Below, one piece after another: positions 8,395 through 17,609 of a DNA stretch of 64,000 nt; the first letter of the stretch is position 1, and the number at the start of each line of letters is the position of its first letter. The notes beneath the pieces were generated by a model. It was not told the DNA's origin, did not search any database, and was given only the letters and a program-made list of their open reading frames with translations. Made by a program: the position numbers and the translations under genes. This stretch comes from Sphaerochaeta pleomorpha str. Grapes (GTDB taxonomy: Bacteria > Spirochaetota > Spirochaetia > Sphaerochaetales > Sphaerochaetaceae). Location of the stretch: positions 3,167,815 through 3,231,814 of the forward strand of contig NC_016633.1 in the NCBI RefSeq assembly GCF_000236685.1, given 5' to 3'.

Positions 8395-9117
8395 ATGGAT
8401 AAAAATCTAGAAGCCATAGTATCTTTGGAAGATGTTTATAAAGTATATCCGTTGGGAAAAACTGAAGTACATGCCGTAAAAGGGGTTTCCTTCGAAATAC
8501 TGAAGGGTGATTTTATCTCAATAGCCGGTCCGTCGGGATCAGGGAAATCTACGATTCTCAACATGATCGGTTGTATCGACACCCCGACTGAAGGAACGGT
8601 AAGGATTAACGGAAAGGCTACCAGTGGACTGAAGGACAAAGAGATTACCCTTCTTCGTCACCAGACCCTTGGATTCATCTTCCAGAGTTTCAATCTGATA
8701 CCGGTTTTGAATATCTATGAAAATATTGAGTTTCCTCTCCTGCTGGATAATTCTTCAAAAGTAACTAAGGCAGAACGAAAGGAATGGATTGACTATCTCA
8801 TCGAAACGGTAGGACTTGAGAACTGGAGAAAGCATAGACCCAATGAACTCTCCGGTGGGCAGCGACAGCGGGTCGCAATTGCACGTGCCTTGGTTACCAA
8901 GCCGCTGATTGTCCTGGCAGATGAGCCAACGGCAAATCTGGATTCTACAACAGGGGAGTCGATCATCGCTTTGATGAAGAAGATGAACAAGGATGTAGGG
9001 ACTACGTTCATCTTTTCGACCCACGATCAGACCATTGTCGATATTGCAGACCACGTGATTGTATTGAAGGATGGCACAATCGTCCGCAACGAGCGGAAAA
9101 AGAATGGGAGCAACTGA
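8395..9117 (+). CDS. ABC transporter ATP-binding protein, MacB/LolD type
   Basis: A 240-residue nucleotide-binding subunit. Walker A GPSGSGKST, signature LSGGQRQRVAIARAL and Walker B VLADEPTANLD are all present, and the sequence is closest in style to LolD, MacB and FtsE ATPases. The start at 8395 has AAGGAG 8 bases upstream; the frame is open from 8320 without a ribosome site. Its stop overlaps the ATG of the first FtsX-type permease by one base, so it should energise the two permeases that follow. Such complexes push lipoproteins or other substrates out of the inner membrane rather than importing solutes. Confidence 0.93.
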   Translation: MDKNLEAIVSLEDVYKVYPLGKTEVHAVKGVSFEILKGDFISIAGPSGSGKSTILNMIGCIDTPTEGTVRINGKATSGLKDKEITLLRHQTLGFIFQSFNLIPVLNIYENIEFPLLLDNSSKVTKAERKEWIDYLIETVGLENWRKHRPNELSGGQRQRVAIARALVTKPLIVLADEPTANLDSTTGESIIALMKKMNKDVGTTFIFSTHDQTIVDIADHVIVLKDGTIVRNERKKNGSN

Positions 9118-10619
9118 TGCTTGGAGTATTGATAAAAATTGCCTTCAGGAACCTGAAGGAACATAAGGCAAAGACCTTGATCATCGGTGTTCTCATTACG
9201 TTGGGAATAGCGATTTTGGTTGTGGGAAACAGCTTTACCGATACTATCAAGAAGGGTATCGAGAAAAACTATATCCAGAACTATACAGGCAATCTGTTCA
9301 TCGCCTCTTCGGCGATTAAAGATCCCTCCCTGATCATTTCAAACGAATTGTTTGAATCGACTCCGAAAATCCTTCCTGACTTTCCGGCAATCCAGAAACA
9401 TGTCGAGAGCCTAAGCGAGGTTACCGGGACTACAGGCCAGATTAATGGTGTTGCATTGGGTAAATGGAATGATGTCGGTGAATCTTTCATGATTCTTTTC
9501 GGCCTTGACAGTACCTCCTACCAGAACTTGTTTCCAACCGGAGTAAAACTTACGGATGGGGAATTCCTCAAAGAAGGGGAAAGCGGAATCGTATTGTCAA
9601 AAATGGTAGCCGATATGTTTAAGCAAAGTTCTGGCAATGATATCCAGGTGGGCGATTCGATAGTCCTTACTTCAATGAATACTGTTTCTGGTGCAAAAAT
9701 CAGGGAAGTGACAGTCAAGGGAATACATGACTATGGCGATGCTTCCTTTGACCTGTCCTATGTCTGTTTCATTGACCAGGATACATTGCGCATTCTCAAC
9801 GGCATGGTGCTTAATACTGCCAATTCTCTCAACCTCACCGGGGAAGAAGCCTCTTCTCTCGGTGCCTTGGACGAGGAAAGCCTGTTTGGTTCCTCCCCGC
9901 TTGGAGGGGACGATGCATTTTTCGTGTCCGATAGTGCCGAGACAGAAAGTAGTTTCCTCGAATCCTCTGTCGATGATTGGACAAACATACTGGGTGATAC
10001 CTCGCAGCGTGCCTTCCTCAATGAAACCGACCCCAATGCCTGGAATTATCTTTTGGTCAAAGTTACCGACCAGAACAAGGCAGAAAAGGTCGTGAAAGAG
10101 TTGAACACCTATTTTACGGACAATAACATCGAAGCAAAGGCGTGGAATTGGCTTGATGGTGCTGGTATGAGTGCCCAACTTGCAGACACCTTGAGCATTG
10201 TGTTCAATGTCCTGCTTTTTGTCATTGCCATCGTTGCCGTGATTGTTATCATGAATACCTTGGTCATCTCGGTTTCTGAACGGTATGGGGAAATCGGAAC
10301 CATGCGTGCCATAGGGGCAAAGAAAAGCTTTGTGCGGCAGATGATATCTTTGGAAACTCTGATGATTACCCTTGTGTTCGGTGTTATCGGAGTCATCCTC
10401 GGAATTATCATCCTGTTGGTGTTGCGAGGGGTTGGCATCCAGGCACCGAATCAATTCATGCAAATCCTTCTCGGAGGCGATGTGTTCCGCCCTGTCGTTT
10501 CCTTCCAGGCAATAGTGCTTTCACTTATTACCGTTTCGGTTGTCGGATTGATAGCAAGTCTCTACCCAGTATCAGTGGCCTTGAAGGTCAGTCCGCTCGA
10601 AGCTATGAATAAAGGTTGA
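9117..10619 (+). CDS. FtsX/MacB-type ABC permease (first of two)
   Basis: A 500-residue permease with the MacB/LolC plan: one N-terminal membrane helix (TLIIGVLITLGIAILVVG), a large periplasmic domain (~residues 45-355), then three C-terminal helices starting near residue 360 (VLLFVIAIVAVIVIMNTLVI) with the FtsX-typical ISVSERYGEIGTMRAIGAKK. The periplasmic part has a serine/aspartate-rich insertion around residues 245-300 (LFGSSPLGGDDAF) that is longer than usual. It overlaps the ATPase gene by one base and is followed at once by a second permease, implying a heterodimer like LolC-LolE. Confidence 0.9.
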   Translation: MLGVLIKIAFRNLKEHKAKTLIIGVLITLGIAILVVGNSFTDTIKKGIEKNYIQNYTGNLFIASSAIKDPSLIISNELFESTPKILPDFPAIQKHVESLSEVTGTTGQINGVALGKWNDVGESFMILFGLDSTSYQNLFPTGVKLTDGEFLKEGESGIVLSKMVADMFKQSSGNDIQVGDSIVLTSMNTVSGAKIREVTVKGIHDYGDASFDLSYVCFIDQDTLRILNGMVLNTANSLNLTGEEASSLGALDEESLFGSSPLGGDDAFFVSDSAETESSFLESSVDDWTNILGDTSQRAFLNETDPNAWNYLLVKVTDQNKAEKVVKELNTYFTDNNIEAKAWNWLDGAGMSAQLADTLSIVFNVLLFVIAIVAVIVIMNTLVISVSERYGEIGTMRAIGAKKSFVRQMISLETLMITLVFGVIGVILGIIILLVLRGVGIQAPNQFMQILLGGDVFRPVVSFQAIVLSLITVSVVGLIASLYPVSVALKVSPLEAMNKG

Positions 10620-10624
10620 TACAT

Positions 10625-11947
10625 ATGAATCTATGGAAAATAGCGTATAGAAACGTTTCGAGGCAGAAGAGAAGGAGCAATCTCCTCGCTCTTGCCATTG
10701 CCTTCGGCGTGATGATGATTATTTTGGTCAACAGTCTTACCCAAGGGCTTATCAAGACGACTGAAAAGAATTTTGAGTCGGCTCTCGGAGGGCATATCTA
10801 CCTTACCGGCGAAGTATTGCTCGATAGCGGTAAAGTTGCAAACCAGATTGCGAACCCTGAGGTACTTGATGCAGTAATTCCACAGTTCAGCGATTCTATC
10901 GCTGAGTCGCAGAAGCGCTCTACCATCACCGGCAACTTTATATTCCGTTCCAAATCGACTACAGGGATTCTCTATGGCGTGCATTGGGACCAGGAACAAT
11001 CGTTGGTCGATTCTCTGGAAATACTCGAGGGGTCACTTGACCGCATAAGGGAAAAGGGAACGATTGTGCTGCCCCAGGAAACAGCGAAGGATCTAGGGGT
11101 TGAACTTAACGAAGAGATTCTTATCAGCCTGACAACTGTCACCGGCCAAGCAAATGTTGGCGAGTTTACCATCGTTGCAATAACCAAAGACACCCTTGGG
11201 CTTGGGTTTTCCACTGCCTATGCCGATATCGGATATATAAACGAGCTGGTTGGTCTGGCCCCCGATGAATACCAATCGTATAACCTTGTGCTCAAGGATA
11301 TCAACCAGATCAATTCCATCTCGAAAGAAATCGAGGATGCGATAGTCCTCCAGGGCTCCACGCTGAAGCCAAAACCTGATGAGAGCGAATCGCTCATGTC
11401 GCAGGGGGGTATGGCCGGGGCAATGTTCGGTTCCGATGAAAACGAAGAGGTTTGGAGCGGAACACGGTTCAATGTAGGAAATTTGAATGACTTCATGGAT
11501 ATGGTCGCTCAGATTGTGGCGATACTCAATGGAATAGCTTTGGGGGTGTTTTTCATAATGCTTTTGATCACGATGGTCGGGCTGATGAATACCTTCAGGA
11601 TGATTATGATTGAAAGGACGAGGGAAATTGGGACGATGCGTGCCATTGGCATGCAGAAAAAGGATATCTCCAAGTTGTTCCTTCTGGAAGGCCTGATTCT
11701 TGCCCTGAGGGGAGTGGTTTTCGGTATCGCAGCTGAACTGGTGGTAGCGACAATCATAAAGATGATCAGGTTTGCTGATGGTTCGCCTTTTGCCCTAATC
11801 CTGGACCAAGGCCATGTCGCGGTTCCTGTGGTGTTTTCGAATATGGTGATGATTACCTTCATTATTGTGGTGATCACGTTGCTTGCCGTATGGTCACCGG
11901 CTAGAAAGGCTGCCCGATTACAACCTGCCGATGCCCTTCGCGCATAG
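10625..11947 (+). CDS. FtsX/MacB-type ABC permease (second of two)
   Basis: A 440-residue permease with an N-terminal helix (LLALAIAFGVMMIILVNSLT), a periplasmic domain and three C-terminal helices. The FtsX signature reads MIERTREIGTMRAIGMQKKD near residue 335. AAAGG precedes the ATG at 10625 by 8 bases. An in-frame TTG at 10616 lies inside the end of the previous gene and is less likely. It is probably the partner of the preceding permease in one LolCDE/MacB-like exporter; the two share architecture but little identity. Confidence 0.9.
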   Translation: MNLWKIAYRNVSRQKRRSNLLALAIAFGVMMIILVNSLTQGLIKTTEKNFESALGGHIYLTGEVLLDSGKVANQIANPEVLDAVIPQFSDSIAESQKRSTITGNFIFRSKSTTGILYGVHWDQEQSLVDSLEILEGSLDRIREKGTIVLPQETAKDLGVELNEEILISLTTVTGQANVGEFTIVAITKDTLGLGFSTAYADIGYINELVGLAPDEYQSYNLVLKDINQINSISKEIEDAIVLQGSTLKPKPDESESLMSQGGMAGAMFGSDENEEVWSGTRFNVGNLNDFMDMVAQIVAILNGIALGVFFIMLLITMVGLMNTFRMIMIERTREIGTMRAIGMQKKDISKLFLLEGLILALRGVVFGIAAELVVATIIKMIRFADGSPFALILDQGHVAVPVVFSNMVMITFIIVVITLLAVWSPARKAARLQPADALRA

Positions 11948-11975
11948 CATGGTAAGAGATATATAAGGAAAAAGA

Positions 11976-12746
11976 ATGCATATGAAAATCAAGAAACGAT
12001 ATTTGACACTGTTGGTGATAGGTGTTTTGCTGGTTTCCTCTACCCTTGGGGCCGCAACCTTGGCAGAGGGACAGGCTATGCTTGCAGATATAGACAACCT
12101 TTCGAATCTGGGAGGGAAGGATTTTTCTGCTCTCATGACGATGATCAGTGAGGATCCTGAAACAGGTATCGAGAAAACCAAGGTATTGCAATTCCGCAGC
12201 GACGACGATGACAAATTCCTGCTTCTCATAAAGGAGCCGGTTGTCAAGAAAGGGCAGGGGTATCTGATGATTGATGACAACCTCTGGTTTTACGACCCTG
12301 AGAGCCGCAAGTTCTCCCATACTTCCATGAAAGACCAGTTCAACCAGTCCGATGCCAATAATTCGGACTTCAATAGCTCTTCCCTTGCCAATGATTACAA
12401 GGTTGTATCCATCGAAGACGGGAAGCTTGGCAACTTTTCCGTATATATCCTGGTAATCGAAGCCCTCAACAACGAAGTGACCTACCCCAAGCGCAAGCTA
12501 TGGGTAACGCGGGAAAATACCCTGGTTTTGAAAAGCGAGGACTATAGTGCCAGCGGTAGGCTTATGAGGACGAGTTACTATCCTTTCTACACCAAGTCAG
12601 AAGGTAACTACATTCCTACGAAGATGATATTTGTCGATGAACTGATTGCAGGGAAAAAGACTACGATCTCGATCAGTGATATCTCCTTTAAAGATATCGC
12701 TGATTCAGTGTTCACCAAGTCGTATGTCGAACGTGTAAACAACTAG
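11976..12746 (+). CDS. LolA-like outer-membrane lipoprotein-sorting protein
   Basis: A 256-residue exported protein with a cleavable signal peptide (LTLLVIGVLLVSSTLGAATL). The mature part resembles the LolA-like fold: an early DFSALMTMISED strand, FLLLIKEPVVKKGQGYLMID, DNLWFYDPESRKF, and YPKRKLWVTRENTLVLKSED. LolA-type proteins are curved half-barrels that carry a lipid or acyl chain through the periplasm. In position it follows an FtsX-type exporter and precedes a porin-like barrel, so it would shuttle a hydrophobic substrate between them. AAGGA lies 7 bases before the ATG. Confidence 0.85.
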   Translation: MHMKIKKRYLTLLVIGVLLVSSTLGAATLAEGQAMLADIDNLSNLGGKDFSALMTMISEDPETGIEKTKVLQFRSDDDDKFLLLIKEPVVKKGQGYLMIDDNLWFYDPESRKFSHTSMKDQFNQSDANNSDFNSSSLANDYKVVSIEDGKLGNFSVYILVIEALNNEVTYPKRKLWVTRENTLVLKSEDYSASGRLMRTSYYPFYTKSEGNYIPTKMIFVDELIAGKKTTISISDISFKDIADSVFTKSYVERVNN

Positions 12747-12756
12747 GAGAAATAAA

Positions 12757-13989
12757 ATGCATAGTAAACCTTCGCAGTACTTTCTCGTATGCCTGATGCT
12801 TTCCTTGCTGGTTTCCTTCCCTGCTTTTGCCTCGAGTGAGGATGATTTGTTCTTTGGTGGGGATGCTGTCCTTTCAAGCGAAGACGCCCTGTTTGGCGGC
12901 GATTCTTCTTCGGACCTCTTTGGTGGGGATAGGGTGGTAGAAGAAGCAACAGAGACAGATCTTTCCCTCAGTGATTTGCTTCTTACCAATGCAGATGGAT
13001 TGAAGATTGGAGGTTCTTATTCCTTTTCGGTTACTCCTGCCTGGTTCAAGAACCTGGAGACTGATGCTACGGTCAAAACACTCTCATCGAAGATGAACTC
13101 CACCTTTTATTTTGATGCACGCCCAGATACTGATATCAGGGTGTACGGGAAGGCCGATGTTTCGTATTCCCAAGCTAATGGCAGTGATTCCTTGACCGTA
13201 AATCTTAGGGAACTGTTCAGCGACTTCAATATCGATGACCAGATATTTTTCCGTGTTGGCAAGCAGACCATTGCCTGGGGCGTAGGATATTTCTTCAGCC
13301 CCGCTGATTTGCTCAATGTCACTGAGATTGACCCCTCCGACCCTAGTGCAGAGCTTGAAGGGCCTGTGGCCGTCAAGGCGAATATGCCTTTGGGAGTTGA
13401 CAATCTCTATGGCTATGTAATCCTTCCCCCTGATGGGTTTGCTGTAACAGATCTTGCCTTGGCAGGTAACTATGAGAAAGTCTTTGGCCAGAGTGAAGTC
13501 GGTTTCGGTGCTTTCTACCAAGACGGGCAAGACCCTGCTGTTATGGTTACCGTTTCCTCGGGAATCAAAGATATTTCGATTTTTGGCGAGGCCGTTACCA
13601 AATATGGTGACTCCAGATTATATTTTCAAGGTACCTTGGGAGCCCAGTTCTCCTGGTCCTCCAGTGAAAGCGACTTTGGCTTCTCGTTTGCCGCCCAGTA
13701 CTACTACAATGGGGAACCGACAGCTGTCAGTAGCAATGAGTCCCATTATGCAGCAAGTTCTGTCTCGGTTTCCCTTACCGATTCCCTTTCGGCTGGGTTG
13801 TTCTGGATCGGGAATATGGGAGACCTCTCGGGGTGGTTGAAACCTAGCCTGACTTGGAAGCCCGTCGATTATATTTCAATGGCCTTTGGGCTGAATTACC
13901 TGTATGGTGGTTTGGGGGACCAGTTCTCACCAATAGGCCGGTCGATTTCGGCATCACTGGGCTTTACCCTGGGAGGCACAGACTTCTGA
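12757..13989 (+). CDS. Outer-membrane beta-barrel protein, DUF1302-like
   Basis: A 410-residue protein with a signal peptide (CLMLSLLVSFPAFA). Residues 28-55 hold an acidic linker with four GGD motifs (FFGGDAVL, LFGGDSS, LFGGDRV). The remainder is alternating-hydrophobicity strand, and FRVGKQTIAWGVGYFFSPAD with LLNVTEIDP near residues 165-190 strongly resembles DUF1302 porins. The end TLGGTDF is a typical barrel C-terminus with a final phenylalanine. DUF1302 porins in proteobacteria often pair with LolA-like DUF1329 proteins and an exporter, which matches this locus. AGGAG precedes the ATG. Confidence 0.75.
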   Translation: MHSKPSQYFLVCLMLSLLVSFPAFASSEDDLFFGGDAVLSSEDALFGGDSSSDLFGGDRVVEEATETDLSLSDLLLTNADGLKIGGSYSFSVTPAWFKNLETDATVKTLSSKMNSTFYFDARPDTDIRVYGKADVSYSQANGSDSLTVNLRELFSDFNIDDQIFFRVGKQTIAWGVGYFFSPADLLNVTEIDPSDPSAELEGPVAVKANMPLGVDNLYGYVILPPDGFAVTDLALAGNYEKVFGQSEVGFGAFYQDGQDPAVMVTVSSGIKDISIFGEAVTKYGDSRLYFQGTLGAQFSWSSSESDFGFSFAAQYYYNGEPTAVSSNESHYAASSVSVSLTDSLSAGLFWIGNMGDLSGWLKPSLTWKPVDYISMAFGLNYLYGGLGDQFSPIGRSISASLGFTLGGTDF

Positions 13990-13990
13990 T

Positions 13991-14683
13991 ATGAGAGCAA
14001 ACGTATTGATTATCGAGGATGAAATAGAAATCGCTGAGTTGGTGCAACTCTATCTGAAAAAGGAAGGCATTGATTCCTTCTTGGTCAATTCGGCTGAGAA
14101 GGGGCTAATTTTCCTTGAGGAAAATGCTGTGGATTTGATCATTCTCGATATCAATCTGCCAGGCAAGGATGGGTTTGAGTTCCTCCAGCAGTTCAGGAAG
14201 GGTTCTACCATTCCCGTGGTCGTGGTTTCTGCCAGGGAATCTGATGAAGATGTCATCATGGCCCTAGGGGTAGGAGCCGATGATTTTGTCACAAAACCGT
14301 TCAGTCCTAAGGTTCTCTCTGCAAAGGTCCGTGCCTTCTTGCGCAGGAGCATGGTCTTTTCAGAAGATGAACGAAAAATGTACCGTTTTGGGCCGTTCAG
14401 CTTGGATTACCATGGGTACAATCTCAAAAAAGGGGAGGACCTCATTCCTCTCTCGGCCAGGGAATTCGAAATCCTTCGGTTGCTGGTCGAGCATAACGGG
14501 GTAGCTTTCTCCCTGAAGGAGATCTATGACCAGATCTGGGATCAGGAGTTTGGGGACACCACGGCAGTTTCCGTATATGTTCAGCGCATACGGAAAAAGA
14601 TTGAGAATGATTTCAAAAACCCCCGATATATAAAGACGATCCACGGCAAGGGGTACTTGTTTTCTCGGGAGTTGGTACAGTGA
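13991..14683 (+). CDS. OmpR/PhoB-family response regulator
   Basis: A 230-residue regulator. The receiver domain (1-120) has the acidic pair E9/D10, the phosphoacceptor D53 in LIILDINLPGKDG, and the conserved lysine in DDFVTKPFSP. The C-terminal winged helix (~130-228) contains LSAREFEILRLLVEH and VYVQRIRKKIE, as in DNA-binding OmpR-type regulators. It starts one base after the porin gene and overlaps the kinase gene by 4 bases, so it is part of the exporter operon and most simply controls that operon. Confidence 0.95.
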   Translation: MRANVLIIEDEIEIAELVQLYLKKEGIDSFLVNSAEKGLIFLEENAVDLIILDINLPGKDGFEFLQQFRKGSTIPVVVVSARESDEDVIMALGVGADDFVTKPFSPKVLSAKVRAFLRRSMVFSEDERKMYRFGPFSLDYHGYNLKKGEDLIPLSAREFEILRLLVEHNGVAFSLKEIYDQIWDQEFGDTTAVSVYVQRIRKKIENDFKNPRYIKTIHGKGYLFSRELVQ

Positions 14684-15978
14684 AACTGAAGAATAGGTTT
14701 GTCATCATCATCTTAGGGGCCTTCGTCGTACCAGTCTTGGTTTCTTCGCTGGTCGTGTTGTTCTACTCCCCGAGTTTTTTGCAATATAGGTTTGGAATAA
14801 CAGGGAACAAGGCACTGGTCCAAGAGATTGAATCGGTGCAATCGCTCGATGAAATCGTTGCAATCGCCCAACAATTCCCTGAAGAGATATTTTGTTATGT
14901 TTTCAATGCAGATGGCGACATCGTGTATCACAAAGGCTCAGTATTGAATAATGTTTCGTTGGGGAAAACCATACGTAAGCACCTTGTTTTCTCCAAGAAT
15001 ATTGAGTTGCCTGATGGATATCTGTATTCCCTGATGGCCGGTACCGACAACAATATATTTTTCATGCCCTTTACAGGATTTGTCATCATGGGTTCCTTTA
15101 TCCTCTTTCTCACAATTCTGTCTTCCTTGACAATCCGGACGATCAATAACTCGATCAATCAACTGGAAAAAGGGACCAGGCGTATTGCCCAGGGCGATCT
15201 GGAAACCCCTATTGTAATCAAAGGGGATGATACGTTTGTTTCCCTTGCCAATTCTTTTGATCTCATGCGCTTGAAAGTCAAGGAAGAACAGGATAGGCAG
15301 ATGAGGTTTTTCATGGGGGTTTCCCATGATTTGAAAACCCCTTTGGCCTCTATTACAGGATATAGCGAGGCCTTGCTCGATGGCTTGGCAACCGACACGA
15401 AAACCCAGGAAAAATATGTACATATCATCCATGCCAAGGGAAAGTTGCTTGAACAGAGGATTTCCCATCTCATAGGGTATATCAAATTGTCGAATATGGC
15501 ATTCCGGGATGAACTGGTTGAGAGGCCGCTTGTCCCGTATCTGAGAGATTTTGTCATTTTGCAGCAAGATGAAGCCAATCTGCAAAACTATGCTTTTACT
15601 GCTGACCTTGCCATTGATGAAGCTATCCGTGTCGCCTATGACCCTGATTTGCTTTCCCGTGCCATGGAAAACCTATTGCAGAACAGTATCCGTTACGGAT
15701 TGCCCTCAAAACCTGTTACTATGTTCTGCAGGTATTGTGATGTAGGTATTTGCCTTGGATTTTCCAACTACTATCTGCAACCCTTGAGCCCCAGCCTCAG
15801 TGAACATATGTTCGAACCCTTTTATCGCGGTGATCAGGCCAGGAAAGGGGAAGGCACTGGGCTGGGCCTTGCCTCGGTAAAATCCATCGTGGATAGCCAT
15901 GGATGGAAGGTCAAAGGATATTCTCTACTCAATGAGGGGAAAACCATCTTCGAGATATTGATTCCGCTGGAAAAATAA
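14680..15978 (+). CDS. Membrane sensor histidine kinase
   Basis: 432 residues starting at a GTG preceded by GGGAG. Two membrane helices (about 7-29 and 128-150) bracket a ~95-residue periplasmic sensor domain. A HAMP linker follows, then the phosphoacceptor H216 in FFMGVSHDLKTPLASITGYS, the N box ENLLQNSIRYG and the G boxes GEGTGLGLASVKSIVDSHG. It phosphorylates the response regulator encoded just upstream (4-bp overlap). The sensed signal is unknown; the short periplasmic domain and operon position suggest it reads the substrate or state of the envelope exporter. Confidence 0.94.
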   Translation: MKLKNRFVIIILGAFVVPVLVSSLVVLFYSPSFLQYRFGITGNKALVQEIESVQSLDEIVAIAQQFPEEIFCYVFNADGDIVYHKGSVLNNVSLGKTIRKHLVFSKNIELPDGYLYSLMAGTDNNIFFMPFTGFVIMGSFILFLTILSSLTIRTINNSINQLEKGTRRIAQGDLETPIVIKGDDTFVSLANSFDLMRLKVKEEQDRQMRFFMGVSHDLKTPLASITGYSEALLDGLATDTKTQEKYVHIIHAKGKLLEQRISHLIGYIKLSNMAFRDELVERPLVPYLRDFVILQQDEANLQNYAFTADLAIDEAIRVAYDPDLLSRAMENLLQNSIRYGLPSKPVTMFCRYCDVGICLGFSNYYLQPLSPSLSEHMFEPFYRGDQARKGEGTGLGLASVKSIVDSHGWKVKGYSLLNEGKTIFEILIPLEK

Positions 15979-16214
15979 AGGTTGGCCATTTCTTTTTGTT
16001 TAATCTTTTTATACATGATTGTTCGGTTCATGCCATTTTGCCAGCTTTCTATAGATATTGCTCCAGATCATTAAAACGTGTATTTCTTAGGAACCCGAAA
16101 GTTTTTTTTAAAAAGTTTTAGTTATGCATAATTTATCAAAAACCTGTCATCTGAGTAGGGTTTTGGATAGGAAAATGGATTGAACTTTCATTGGCGTTGT
16201 TGTATGGTTTGCGC

Positions 16215-17507
16215 ATGAGCATCATCAAACCACATAAGCTCGGGGTTATCGCAGGTCCCGGATCAGAGTATTTTACCAGCAAAGTTGTAAAACATTTGCG
16301 CCGTCTTTACCTCGAACGATATGAAAAGCTCTCTGCCTCAATGGCTAAAAGGCATGGAATGTCTGAGGAAGAGATTCTGAAGGCAGTGACATTTCTGGAT
16401 GATTTGAACAACAAGAAAATTCCCAGAAGCAAATGTCCCGCTTCCTTCCAGTGCCCCGATTTTTCCATCAGGGTCAAATATACAAGGTTTGCCAATGGTG
16501 AGGAAAAGGCTGAGATCCTTGATGCTGTCAGAGGCCTACGCGTATTTATCGTGTATGATCTCTCCAATATGGAGCCGGTCAAGGTCGCAGGTTCCGACGA
16601 ACCGATTCATCTTTCGGTCAATGACCACTTGATGTTCCTTTTGACTACGATCAATGCCATCCAGCTTGCAGGTGCTGAAAGCGTAACCTTGGTGCTTCCG
16701 ACCTATCCGTATGCACGCCAGCACAAGAAATCCGGTCGTGAAGCCCTCACTGCTGCTATGTTTGGCCGTATTTGTGAGATGCTCGGGGTCGAACGTATCA
16801 TTACCCTCGATATCCATAGCCGGGAGATTGAAAACAGTTTCTCGAACCTACATCTTGAGAACCTTCATGGTTCCTACCAGACACTCATTGCCCTGCACAA
16901 GCTGATTGATTTCAGTGACCCTGACTTGGTCGTGGTTGCCCCCGATACCGGGGCTATCAGCAGGAATAAATTCTATGCCCAGTCATTGCATAGGCCTCTG
17001 GCAATGTTATACAAAGAACGTGACTATTCGATTGTCAGCAAGGATGCAAAGCATTCCAATATAAAGAGCATCAACCTTCTTGGTGATGTGCATGGAAAAA
17101 CTGTTCTGATTGCAGATGACATGATTGCTACCGGTGGTACCATGATCCTCGCCATGCGTGAGCTGATGAACCTCGGTGCCAAAAAGATTATCTGTATGGT
17201 AAGCCTCCCTATGTTCAATGGCAACGCAGTCGAGGCTTTCGATGCTGCCTATAAGGAAGGGGTTTTCTTCCGTATTATCGGTACCAATGCAGTGTACCAT
17301 GGGCATGACCTACTGGATAAAGAATGGTATGTCCAGGCTGATATAACTGAATTGTTTGCAAGGGTAATTAGCAGACTTCACCATGGCCGTTCGATTAGCC
17401 CGTTGCTGGATAACCGTAAGTTCATCCAGATCCTTATCGACAACAGCCAGGCAAATCCACAAGCTAGGGTCCCGGGTGCCAGCGCTATGGACCCGGACCG
17501 CGACTAA
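16215..17507 (+). CDS. prs: Ribose-phosphate pyrophosphokinase (PRPP synthetase), long form
   Basis: Makes PRPP from ribose 5-phosphate and ATP for nucleotide, histidine and tryptophan synthesis. The PRPP-binding motif is VLIADDMIATGGTM, and the ATP/ribose segment includes LPTYPYARQHKKSGREALTA and the DIHSREIENSF region. At about 430 residues it is over 100 longer than the usual 310-320; the additions lie in the first ~90 residues (for example HGMSEEEILKAVTFLDDLNN) and at the C-terminus. Start choice: ATG 16215 gives MSIIKPHKLGV; a TTG at 16191 is possible, and neither has a clear ribosome site. It is monocistronic or co-transcribed with the aminotransferase 100 bp downstream. Confidence 0.9.
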   Translation: MSIIKPHKLGVIAGPGSEYFTSKVVKHLRRLYLERYEKLSASMAKRHGMSEEEILKAVTFLDDLNNKKIPRSKCPASFQCPDFSIRVKYTRFANGEEKAEILDAVRGLRVFIVYDLSNMEPVKVAGSDEPIHLSVNDHLMFLLTTINAIQLAGAESVTLVLPTYPYARQHKKSGREALTAAMFGRICEMLGVERIITLDIHSREIENSFSNLHLENLHGSYQTLIALHKLIDFSDPDLVVVAPDTGAISRNKFYAQSLHRPLAMLYKERDYSIVSKDAKHSNIKSINLLGDVHGKTVLIADDMIATGGTMILAMRELMNLGAKKIICMVSLPMFNGNAVEAFDAAYKEGVFFRIIGTNAVYHGHDLLDKEWYVQADITELFARVISRLHHGRSISPLLDNRKFIQILIDNSQANPQARVPGASAMDPDRD

Positions 17508-17609
17508 CCTTATCAGGTTGTTTCGGTACCGGGTTACACCGCTTCTCTTGGATCTTGCCGTAGGCAAGGTCTGAAAGATTGTCCCCATACCACCGCTGGA
17601 GTTACCATT

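Noticed and set aside
9672-10463. 263-codon minus-strand frame inside the first permease gene
   Set aside because: Composition is His/Gln/Asn-rich nonsense-like and the plus strand is a conserved FtsX-type permease.
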